10,937 bases of DNA from an uncultured Eubacteriales bacterium (lineage in GTDB: Bacteria > Bacillota > Clostridia > Oscillospirales > Butyricicoccaceae). Under the pieces are notes generated by a model that did not search any database, was not told where the DNA came from, and worked only from the letters and a program-made list of their open reading frames with translations. A program made the translations under genes and the position numbers. Shown in pieces: positions 1 to 4,607 of this stretch; the first letter of the stretch is position 1, and each line of letters begins with the position of its first letter. The stretch is taken from contig USML01000065.1 of the NCBI GenBank assembly GCA_900555855.1, positions 1 to 10,937 of the forward strand. Reading direction: 5' to 3'.

Positions 1-155
1 CCCTGTGTAAGGGGAGGTGCTGAGCGAATGCGAAGCGGAGGGGTTGTAGGTCTGGTGCAGGAGAAGGCGAACTGCACCCGGAAGCCCGTTCCTACACAAC
101 GCCCACAACCCCTCACTCAGGGCCTGTCGGCCCTGCCACCGCCCCTTACACAGGG
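1..155. repeat. Head-to-head pair of ~50-bp palindromic intergenic repeats
   Basis: Two copies of one unit lie in inverted orientation. Read on plus, the right copy (105-155) begins ACAACCCCTC and ends CCCCTTACACAGGG. The left copy (1-47) is the same unit on minus, with identical ends and a different middle. Bases 1-14 and 142-155 are a perfect inverted pair, as are 38-47 and 105-114. Nested inside are 20-24 with 116-120, 45-50 with 91-96, and 54-60 with 72-78. The right copy also carries its own hairpin, CAGGCC-like arms at 118-124 and 129-135 around a TGTC loop. From general familiarity, such units recur between genes in Oscillospiraceae genomes. Whether they are REP-like, MITE-like or transcribed is unknown. 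No convincing gene lies in 1-263. Confidence 0.7.
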
Positions 156-157
156 GA

Positions 158-231
158 GGCAAGGGGTGGTGGGAGGAAGCTCGCTTTCCCGCCCCCGTCC
201 CCCGTCCACTTTGCCGGGCGGCAAGGGGTGG
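158..231. repeat. 12-bp direct repeat with adjoining hairpin
   Basis: GGCAAGGGGTGG occurs at 158-169 and again at 220-231. The second copy is the right arm of a small hairpin, TTGCC at 211-215 pairing with GGCAA at 220-224. The first copy follows directly on the right end of the large inverted repeat, so this probably belongs to the same repeat cluster. Just to the right, a GC-rich stem (about 249-260) is followed by a T-rich run (262-270), which resembles a weak plus-strand terminator. Confidence 0.5.
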
Positions 232-263
232 CCGCCCAGCCCATCCGTGCGCGGCTGCGCGTT

Positions 264-449
264 TTATTTTTCCGGTCTGTTTTCTTCCGGCTTCAGCAAA
301 TGCAGCCTTCCGCCTTGCTTTTTTCCGCCGGCGGCCGCCCAGCCCGCCAAAAACGCCGCGCGCAGCGCGTCAAACAGCGCCTGCTGCGCCGCATCCCAGG
401 CCTTTGTCTCCAAAAAATCATCAAACGCCTGCTCACGATCCTCATTCAT
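264..449 (-). CDS. Small protein of unknown function (61 aa)
   Basis: The gene is not assigned a function. The 61-residue product has an acidic N-terminal helix (about residues 2-17, rich in E and D) and an alanine-rich amphipathic helix (about 19-41) ending in AFLAGWAAAGG. A short basic, charged tail follows (about 43-61). There is no signal peptide or membrane segment. From memory, small proteins with an AFLAGW-x-AAGG stretch are common as hypothetical proteins in mobile or accessory regions of Clostridia; this was not searched. Support for a real gene comes from a GGGTGAG-type ribosome site 8 bases before the ATG, a good minus-strand promoter at 495-524, and a palindrome placed at the expected transcription start. 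It is divergent from a ribbon-helix-helix regulator that could control it. The plus-strand reading frames over this region look like shadows. Confidence 0.65.
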   Translation of the reverse strand: MNEDREQAFDDFLETKAWDAAQQALFDALRAAFLAGWAAAGGKKQGGRLHLLKPEENRPEK

Positions 450-472
450 GCCCGCTCACCCGAATATATGTT

Positions 473-493
473 TGTAGTGTAGTTTACACTACA
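473..493. promoter_or_regulatory. Palindromic operator between the divergent small genes
   Basis: Arms TGTAGTGTA (473-481) and TACACTACA (485-493) are perfect 9-bp inverted repeats around the spacer GTT. The site sits immediately downstream of the -10 of the minus-strand small gene, covering its expected transcription start, and 62 bases upstream of the ribbon-helix-helix gene. It also contains TTTACA (483-488), a possible plus-strand -35. Binding by the adjacent RHH protein is inferred from position, symmetry and proximity. Confidence 0.65.
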
Positions 494-494
494 T

Positions 495-524
495 ATTGTA
501 ATATATTATTTCCTGTTCTGTCAA
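495..524 (-). promoter_or_regulatory. Promoter of the 61-aa gene
   Basis: On minus, a consensus -35 TTGACA (519-524) is followed after 18 bases by the -10 TACAAT (495-500). Transcription would start around 488, inside the palindrome at 473-493, leaving a leader of about 39 bases before the ATG at 449. This is the clearest promoter in the AT-rich divergent spacer. Confidence 0.65.
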
Positions 525-555
525 GGTAAACTGAAGGCAGAAATGAGGTGAGCCT

Positions 556-753
556 ATGGCAGAAGAGATCCGGATCACAAAAAAGCCGGCCCGCCGGGGC
601 GAAGACGGGCATAAGGTGATTTCCGTCCGCATGGAGGAAACGCTGCTGGCCCAGCTGGACGCCCTTTCCGCAAAGACGAACCGCTCCCGCAACGAGCTGA
701 TCAACCTGCTGCTCCGCGCCGCTGTAGATATCGTCAGGATCGACGGGGAATAA
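556..753 (+). CDS. Ribbon-helix-helix (CopG/Arc-like) DNA-binding protein (65 aa)
   Basis: A small dimeric DNA-binding protein is predicted, acting as a transcriptional regulator or antitoxin-type repressor. After a basic N-terminal tail (about residues 7-20, KKPARRGEDGHK), a short strand KVISVRM (20-26) would form the DNA-contacting ribbon. Helix A spans about 28-41 (ETLLAQLDALSAKT). A turn with NRSRNE leads into helix B at about 45-58, with the hydrophobic pattern LINLLLRAAV. This order and size are typical of the RHH fold. The ATG follows an AGGTGAG ribosome site at 5 bases spacing. The gene faces away from the 61-aa gene across a spacer containing a symmetrical operator, consistent with auto- or cross-regulation. 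No toxin gene of a recognised family lies beside it, so a toxin-antitoxin role is not supported here. No convincing plus-strand promoter was found apart from a suboptimal match overlapping the palindrome. Confidence 0.8.
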   Translation: MAEEIRITKKPARRGEDGHKVISVRMEETLLAQLDALSAKTNRSRNELINLLLRAAVDIVRIDGE

Positions 754-787
754 GGTCCTTCCCAGGTGGGATCCCATCGGAAAAAGC

Positions 788-813
788 AAAAGACCGCCCT
801 TCGGCGGTCTTTT
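788..813. terminator. Bidirectional intrinsic terminator (RHH gene / tRNA-Gly)
   Basis: An 11-bp perfect stem, 788-798 (AAAAGACCGCC) with 803-813, closes a CTTC loop. T-rich tails lie on both sides: TTTTGTTTG on plus and TTTTGCTTTTT on minus. It serves the plus-strand RHH gene from the left and the minus-strand tRNA, whose 3' CCA is only 8 bases away. Confidence 0.85.
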
Positions 814-820
814 GTTTGTA

Positions 821-894
821 TGGAGCAGGGTACGGGAGTCGAACCCGCCTTAACGGCTTGGGAAGCCGCTGTAATACCGATATACCAACCCTGC
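821..894 (-). tRNA. tRNA-Gly (anticodon CCC)
   Basis: The minus strand folds into a complete cloverleaf. The acceptor arms GCAGGGT and ACCCTGC pair perfectly over 7 bp. The D arm is short (3 bp), with GG in the loop. The anticodon stem GCGGC/GCCGT (one G-T wobble) holds the loop TTCCCAA, giving anticodon CCC, which reads the GGG glycine codon. The variable loop is 4 bases (TAAG). The T arm GCGGG/CCCGT carries the loop TTCGACT. The discriminator base is T and CCA is encoded at 823-821. The body without CCA is 71 bases. A TATAAT promoter box lies just upstream and a strong terminator just downstream, so it is a monocistronic tRNA gene. Its 3' end faces the accessory-looking left region. Confidence 0.95.
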
Positions 895-904
895 GAACAA
901 ATTG

Positions 905-933
905 ATTATAGCAGAGCCAAAGCGCAAAAGCAA
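905..933 (-). promoter_or_regulatory. Promoter of tRNA-Gly
   Basis: On minus, a consensus -10 TATAAT (905-910), preceded by TGC as an extended -10, lies 17 bases downstream of the -35-like TTGCTT (928-933). The -10 ends 10 bases before the mature 5' end of the tRNA at 894, leaving a short 5' leader for RNase P to remove. Confidence 0.8.
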
Positions 934-980
934 GAGAAAATTGTGTTTTGCCCGGGCGGGCGGTCTTTTTTCCCTTTTTC

Positions 981-1009
981 TTTACAACCGGCCCGGTTTT
1001 CGCTATGAT
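981..1009 (+). promoter_or_regulatory. Promoter of tdk
   Basis: The -35 TTTACA (981-986) and -10 TATGAT (1004-1009) are separated by 17 bases and lie about 40 bases before the tdk start. The region 895-1048 thus holds back-to-back promoters for tRNA-Gly and tdk; nothing else is evident in it apart from the GC-rich palindrome GCCCGGGC at 950-957. Confidence 0.75.
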
Positions 1010-1048
1010 AAGAGCATCCGGCGCTGCGGCGCAAGGGAGGAACGGAAG

Positions 1049-1639
1049 ATGGCAAAGCTCTATTTCAAATACGGCGCCATGGGCAGCTCCAAATCCGCCC
1101 AGGCCCTGATCACAAAATTCAACTATGAGGAGCTGGGCATGCGGGTCTGGCTCATCAAGCCCGCCGCCGACACCCGGGACGGTAAAAGCGTCATCCAGTC
1201 CCGCATCGGCCTGCGGCAGGAGGCCGACGCCATCCCGCCGGAGGCGGATCTGGCGGAGCTTTACCGGCAGCGGGGCCGCCACGATGTGATCATCGCAGAC
1301 GAATGTCAGTTTTTCACGCCGGAGCAGATCGACCAGCTGCGGGAGCTGGTGGACGAGGAGCATCTGCCCGTGCTGTGCTTCGGCCTGCGGACGGATTTTC
1401 TGACCCATCTTTTCCCCGGCAGCCGCCGGCTTTTGGAGCTGGCGGATTCCATCACGGAGATCAAGACGGTCTGCGCCTGCGGCGTCAAGGCCACCGTCAA
1501 CGCCCGCATCGACGAAGCGGGCTATGTGGTCACCGCCGGGCAGCAGGTCTTTCTCGGCGGCAACGACAGCTATGTGGCCATGTGCCACCGCTGCTGGACG
1601 CACGCCATCCGGGATCACAAAAAGGTCTCCCGCTCCTGA
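1049..1639 (+). CDS. tdk: Thymidine kinase (type II, TK1-like)
   Basis: The enzyme phosphorylates thymidine to dTMP with ATP in the cytosolic pyrimidine salvage pathway. The 196-residue product has the TK1-type P-loop GAMGSSKS at residues 9-16. A Walker B segment DECQF lies at 84-88, with the Glu that normally acts as base at 85. The conserved FGLRTDF stretch is at 111-117, followed by the lasso-domain region. Two cysteine pairs, C142/C144 and C179/C182, form the structural zinc site. Length matches the bacterial family (about 190-205). The open frame extends upstream to 902, but the ATG at 1049 is chosen because AGGGAGG precedes it by 8 bases and because the upstream extension would run through the tdk promoter. 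It is a single-gene unit, divergent from tRNA-Gly and convergent with the dipeptidase gene, from which a hairpin terminator separates it. Confidence 0.95.
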   Translation: MAKLYFKYGAMGSSKSAQALITKFNYEELGMRVWLIKPAADTRDGKSVIQSRIGLRQEADAIPPEADLAELYRQRGRHDVIIADECQFFTPEQIDQLRELVDEEHLPVLCFGLRTDFLTHLFPGSRRLLELADSITEIKTVCACGVKATVNARIDEAGYVVTAGQQVFLGGNDSYVAMCHRCWTHAIRDHKKVSRS

Positions 1640-1666
1640 GCGCTCCCCCGGCGCCAATCATAAAAC

Positions 1667-1693
1667 AGCCCGGAAGCACAAGGCTTCCGGGCT
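1667..1693. terminator. Terminator between convergent tdk and dipeptidase genes
   Basis: An 11-bp perfect stem, 1667-1677 (AGCCCGGAAGC) with 1683-1693, closes a 5-base loop ACAAG. Tails are moderately T-rich in both directions (TTGCTGTTCTGTTT on plus, GTTTTATGATT on minus). The gap between the two stop codons is about 66 bases, so one hairpin probably serves both genes. Confidence 0.75.
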
Positions 1694-1705
1694 TTGCTGT
1701 TCTGT

Positions 1706-2683
1706 TTAGCCGATGACTTCCTTCACGATGCGCAGCGCATTTTCATGGCAGATCTTATCGATCTGGCGCTCGGTGAAACCGGCCTTGCCCAAAGCGTCCA
1801 CGATGAGGGGCATACCGGCATAGTCCTTCCATTCCAGCTGGTCGTCGATGCCGTCGAAGTCGGAGCCGAAGGCGGGGGCGTCTTCGCCGGCCACATCCAG
1901 CATATGCTTCAGGTGCCGCACCACATCGTCGATGCGGGACATGGGCGCGCCGCCGTCCACCAGGAAATTGGTGCAGAAGTTGACGCCGATGGCGCCGCCC
2001 TTTTCCGCCAGCGCGCGGAGCATCTCATCGGAAAGATCCCGGGGATGGCCCGCCAGCGCGCGGCAGCAGGAATGGCTGGCCACGAAGGGCTTGGTGCTGT
2101 ATTTCACCACATCCCAGAAGCCGCCGTCAGACAGGTGGGAAACATCCACCACGATGCCCAGCTCGTTCATCCGGCGGACCGCATCGATGCCGAAGGGCTT
2201 CAGGCCCAGATCCATCAGGTCGGGCCGGTCCTTGGAGCAGGGGAAGCCGATGCAGTTTTCATAGAACCAGGTGAGCGTGATCAGGCGGACACCCTTCTGA
2301 TAGGCCTCCTCCAGCCGCTCCATCTTGCCCTCGAAGACAGAGCCGCCGTCTTCAATGGTCAGGATGGAAGAGATCTTGCCCTCGGCCAGGTTCTTCTGGA
2401 TATCCGCATAGCACAGCGCGGGAGCGATGACCGCCTTGTTCAGCTCCATCTCCCGCAGATAGGCCTCATAGGTATGCTGAAAATAGGGGTAGGGTCCTTC
2501 ATGGACGCCGTGGCGCTCCGCGCTGGGGCCCGTGGGGATCCAGATGGCGAAGAACTGCGCCAGCGCGCCGCCCTTCTGAAGCTTTTCCAGGTCGATATGG
2601 CCGTCGTTTTTCGCCAGCGGCATCCCGCGGTAGCAGCCCATCAGCGTATCACAGTGCAGATCTACGATATTGAATTTCTTCAT
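1706..2683 (-). CDS. Membrane-dipeptidase-like M19 family dipeptidase
   Basis: This is a zinc-dependent dipeptidase of the M19 (renal dipeptidase) family, which cleaves dipeptides, often with a D- or dehydro-residue at the C-terminal side. The 325-residue product shows the family metal ligands in order: H10 and D12 in VDLHCDTL, the bridging E111 in LTIEDGG, H183 in VSHLSD, H204 in ASHS, then HPRDLSD (213-219), and D275 in GSDFDGID. No signal peptide or membrane anchor is seen, so it is probably cytosolic. Length is normal for bacterial members. The frame opens further upstream at 2758, but the ATG at 2683 has GGGAGGAG about 7 bases before it and leaves room for the promoter. Its neighbour trmO ends 83 bases upstream. 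Natural substrate is unknown; links to D-Ala-D-Ala-type or scavenged peptides are guesses. Confidence 0.93.
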   Translation of the reverse strand: MKKFNIVDLHCDTLMGCYRGMPLAKNDGHIDLEKLQKGGALAQFFAIWIPTGPSAERHGVHEGPYPYFQHTYEAYLREMELNKAVIAPALCYADIQKNLAEGKISSILTIEDGGSVFEGKMERLEEAYQKGVRLITLTWFYENCIGFPCSKDRPDLMDLGLKPFGIDAVRRMNELGIVVDVSHLSDGGFWDVVKYSTKPFVASHSCCRALAGHPRDLSDEMLRALAEKGGAIGVNFCTNFLVDGGAPMSRIDDVVRHLKHMLDVAGEDAPAFGSDFDGIDDQLEWKDYAGMPLIVDALGKAGFTERQIDKICHENALRIVKEVIG

Positions 2684-2722
2684 AGCGCTCTCCTCCCGAG
2701 AATCATAATGATAGATTACCTT

Positions 2723-2754
2723 ATCATATTGCGCCCATCCGGGCAAAATGTCAA
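2723..2754 (-). promoter_or_regulatory. Candidate promoter of the dipeptidase gene, long spacer with dyad
   Basis: On minus, a consensus -35 TTGACA (2749-2754) and -10 TATGAT (2723-2728) are 20 bases apart. The spacer contains GCCC-GGAT-GGGC at its exact centre, and the flanking TT and AA also pair. A second inverted repeat, ATGATA (2708-2713) and TATCAT (2722-2727), overlaps the -10 and runs downstream. The long spacer suggests activator dependence, but chance similarity cannot be excluded. Confidence 0.5.
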
Positions 2755-2766
2755 GCAAAACCGGCT

Positions 2767-3441
2767 TTACAGCCGCACGACCTCCACCACCGTGAGCCTT
2801 CCCTCCGCCACGGTAAAGCGCACATCAAAGCCTGCATAGGAAAAGCCGTAGCGCCGGGCAGGGTCGTCCTGATAGCCCGGGCGGGCGTCCAGCGCCAGCA
2901 CCTGCAGCAGCGCCGCCCGCTTGTCCTCCGGGATCAGTGCCAGCCATTGGTCCGGGAAGTCCACCTGCAGAAGCCCGTCGCGCCGCTTGTCTGCAAAGGC
3001 GTCTGCCGCGCCGGGAACGCTGTCCGCATAGGGCAGATAGGGCTTGATGTCGAAGATGGGCGTCCCGTCCGCCAGATCTGCGCCGGAAACATGGAGCACC
3101 GGGCCCCGGGGCGTATGCTCCTCCACCCGTTCCAGCCGGACGCAGGAAAGCCCCATGAAATTGGGCCGGAAGGGCGACCGGGTGGCAAAAACGCCCACGC
3201 GCTCCCTTCCGCCCAGCTTGGGCGGCGCCACCGTGGGCGCCCAGCCGGAGGCGACGGCCCGGTCAAACTGCCAGATCAGCCAGAGATGGGACCAGGCCCC
3301 GATGCCCCGAATGCAGCTTGCATCCCGGAAGGGCGGCTCGAAGACGATCTCCGCCGGCAGCGCCGCCAAGCCGGACTGCCGTGGCAGGCCGAATTTGGTG
3401 GGAAAATCCGTATGCACCCGGGCAATGATCTCCAGTTCCAT
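2767..3441 (-). CDS. trmO: tRNA (N6-threonylcarbamoyladenosine-37)-N6-methyltransferase TrmO
   Basis: The predicted enzyme is a TrmO/TsaA (YaeB) family protein that uses SAM to methylate t6A to m6t6A at position 37 of certain ANN-reading tRNAs. The 224-residue product starts with the beta-barrel region (IIARVHTDFPTKFGLPRQ, 5-22). It then has CIRGIGAWSHLWLIW (43-57) and the family signature ATRSPFRPNFMGLS (86-99). A second signature, DGTPIFDIKPYLPYADS, lies at 125-141. The C-terminal part ends with the ARRYGFSYAGFDVRF stretch (195-209). Length agrees with E. coli TrmO (about 235). The frame opens at 3477, but the ATG at 3441 has GGAGG 9 bases upstream, whereas the earlier ATG at 3465 would sit almost at the transcription start. 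It lies 72 bases after the deacylase gene and may be partly co-transcribed with it. The call rests on motifs and is very likely. Confidence 0.93.
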   Translation of the reverse strand: MELEIIARVHTDFPTKFGLPRQSGLAALPAEIVFEPPFRDASCIRGIGAWSHLWLIWQFDRAVASGWAPTVAPPKLGGRERVGVFATRSPFRPNFMGLSCVRLERVEEHTPRGPVLHVSGADLADGTPIFDIKPYLPYADSVPGAADAFADKRRDGLLQVDFPDQWLALIPEDKRAALLQVLALDARPGYQDDPARRYGFSYAGFDVRFTVAEGRLTVVEVVRL

Positions 3442-3475
3442 TCCGCAGGACCTCCGACAACTCATTTTCCCAAGC

Positions 3476-3504
3476 ATTATACCACGGCCCGGGGCAAAAG
3501 GAAA
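3476..3504 (-). promoter_or_regulatory. Candidate promoter of trmO
   Basis: On minus, a consensus -10 TATAAT (3476-3481) lies about 35 bases before the chosen trmO ATG. The -35 at 17 bases spacing is poor (TTTCCT, 3499-3504). The start of transcription near 3469 supports translation from 3441 rather than 3465. Confidence 0.45.
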
Positions 3505-3513
3505 GCCCGACCT

Positions 3514-4446
3514 TTACGCCAGCCTTCCGAAGGCCGCCAGCTCCTCGCCCCGGCTGACGCCCAAAATGCGGGTGTGATAAAGCATCAGCCCGTGGAAGGG
3601 CGCTTCCACCCGCTGAAGCGGCTCCCCCTCCAGAGAAGTGAGCGCGCCCAGCAGCTGCCCCTTGCAGAAGGGCTCTCCCGCCCGGACCAGCGGCTGCCAG
3701 AAGCCCGCCTGCTCCGCCTGCACATAGACGGTCTCCAGGCTCTCCCGCTGGCAGGGGTTTTCCGCCGCGGCGCCCAGAATGCCCAGAAAGCCCATGGCCG
3801 CCCGGATCCCCTCCAGCAGCAGGCTCACCGCTTCCTCCCGGCAGTCGCCTCCGTCGCCCGCTTCCAGCAGCAGCGCCGGAACGCCATGCTGCACCGCGCA
3901 GCTGTAAAGCCCGTTTTTCGAGACCGAGCCCACCCGGATGGGCAGCGGCATGACCCGGGCCGCCGCCAGCGAACGCCGGTTGACCTCCTCGCTCCCCGCC
4001 CGGGGATAAAAGAGCAGCGGCGTCAGGCGCTCATGGATGTCGCCGCTGTGCAGATCCAGCAGCAGATCCGCCTGAGGATAGACCGTCTGCCGGATGGCCG
4101 CCGCGATCCGTGCCGCCGCGTCGCCGGACGGGTCGCCGGGAAAGGCCCGGTTCAGATTGCGTCCGCAGTCCGGCACCAGCTGCCGCGCGCCGGCATAGAA
4201 GCCGCCGGGATTTGCCAGCGGAATCAGCAGCAGCCTGCCCCGCAGCGCGCCGGGCTCCACGCTTTCATACAGACGGCGCACCGCCTGGATCCCCGCATAT
4301 TCGCAGCCGTGGACGCCGGCCGTCACCGCCAGCGTCGGTCCTTCCTCTCCGCCGCGCACCAGCCAGAGGGGCAGGTCCGGTCCGCCCGCCGTCGGCAAAC
4401 TCCGCCGGGCCTTGCTCCCCGGTAAAAGCGTTTCCCACATCGTCAT
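3514..4446 (-). CDS. Succinylglutamate desuccinylase/aspartoacylase family zinc deacylase
   Basis: The 310-residue product belongs to the M14-like aspartoacylase/AstE superfamily, which removes acyl groups from amino-acid amides using one zinc ion. Expected ligands are visible: H46 and E49 in the GVHGCE motif and H133 in DLHSGD. GRNLNRAFPG (95-104) is the usual substrate-carboxylate-binding stretch, and E195 in LLLEAGDGG is the likely catalytic Glu. The C-terminal part, APFHGLMLYHTRILGVSRGEE (282-302), matches the beta domain at the end of this family. No signal peptide is seen. The start at 4446 has AGGAGG 8 bases upstream; an in-frame second ATG at 4440 is possible. The frame opens at 4551, but that extension would run through the promoter. 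The substrate cannot be told from sequence; AstE itself belongs to arginine degradation, for which no other gene is present here. Confidence 0.88.
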   Translation of the reverse strand: MTMWETLLPGSKARRSLPTAGGPDLPLWLVRGGEEGPTLAVTAGVHGCEYAGIQAVRRLYESVEPGALRGRLLLIPLANPGGFYAGARQLVPDCGRNLNRAFPGDPSGDAAARIAAAIRQTVYPQADLLLDLHSGDIHERLTPLLFYPRAGSEEVNRRSLAAARVMPLPIRVGSVSKNGLYSCAVQHGVPALLLEAGDGGDCREEAVSLLLEGIRAAMGFLGILGAAAENPCQRESLETVYVQAEQAGFWQPLVRAGEPFCKGQLLGALTSLEGEPLQRVEAPFHGLMLYHTRILGVSRGEELAAFGRLA

Positions 4447-4482
4447 GCGCTCCGCCTCCTGCAGTTTGGTTTCTCTAACCGC

Positions 4483-4511
4483 AGTGTAGCAGACCTTGCC
4501 CGCCCTGTCAA
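4483..4511 (-). promoter_or_regulatory. Promoter of the deacylase gene
   Basis: On minus, a consensus -35 TTGACA (4506-4511) and -10 TACACT (4483-4488) have the ideal 17-base spacing. Transcription would start near 4476, giving a 30-base leader. The -35 directly abuts the T-rich tail of the terminator of the exporter operon. Confidence 0.8.
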
Positions 4512-4523
4512 CCAAAAAGAAAC

Positions 4524-4547
4524 GCCGCGGGACGACTGTCCCGCGGC
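4524..4547 (-). terminator. Intrinsic terminator of the ABC exporter operon (distal)
   Basis: A 10-bp perfect GC-rich stem, 4524-4533 (GCCGCGGGAC) with 4538-4547, closes a 4-base loop. On minus it is followed by GTTTCTTTTTGG. It is the second of two hairpins after the exporter genes. Confidence 0.8.
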
Positions 4548-4557
4548 ACAATTTGCC

Positions 4558-4587
4558 GAAAAAGTCTGCGGAAACGCAGGCTTTTTC
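4558..4587. terminator. Second hairpin after the exporter genes (proximal)
   Basis: A 13-bp stem, 4558-4570 with 4575-4587, has A5/T5 at its base. Read on plus it has a GAAA tetraloop and one G-U pair, so it is fully paired. Read on minus the same position is a C-A mismatch. It is 20 bases after the stop of the second exporter gene and probably acts in tandem with the hairpin at 4524-4547; the plus-strand reading is actually the better fold. Confidence 0.65.
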
Positions 4588-4607
4588 CTATGGGATGTTT
4601 TTTCCCG

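Noticed and set aside
1..260. CRISPR array
   Set aside because: Only two inverted units are present, not a series of direct repeats with uniform spacers, and no cas genes are in the window.
28..477. Plus-strand open frame of 149 codons at the left end
   Set aside because: It runs through the repeat pair and antisense to the 61-aa gene, with a proline-rich low-complexity translation.
556..753. Classical toxin-antitoxin pair
   Set aside because: The RHH protein resembles antitoxins, but the partner gene is divergent rather than co-directional and matches no toxin family I recognise.
950..957. GCCCGGGC palindrome upstream of tdk as an operator
   Set aside because: Short, GC-only palindromes are expected often in DNA this rich in G and C, and it lies outside both promoters' core boxes.
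902..1048. N-terminal extension of thymidine kinase
   Set aside because: It would begin inside the tRNA promoter and cross the tdk promoter. The ATG at 1049 has a proper ribosome site and gives the normal family length.
1694..2839. Plus-strand open frame of 381 codons opposite the dipeptidase
   Set aside because: The minus-strand product has all M19 metal ligands; the plus frame starts inside the terminator and has no support.
3442..3477. Earlier starts for TrmO (3477 or 3465)
   Set aside because: They lie at or upstream of the expected transcription start after TATAAT at 3476-3481 and lack a good ribosome site.
2947..4425. Plus-strand open frame of 492 codons opposite trmO and the deacylase
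   Set aside because: It spans two well-supported minus-strand genes and the gap between them; composition (Arg, Pro, Gln, His rich) is that of a shadow frame.
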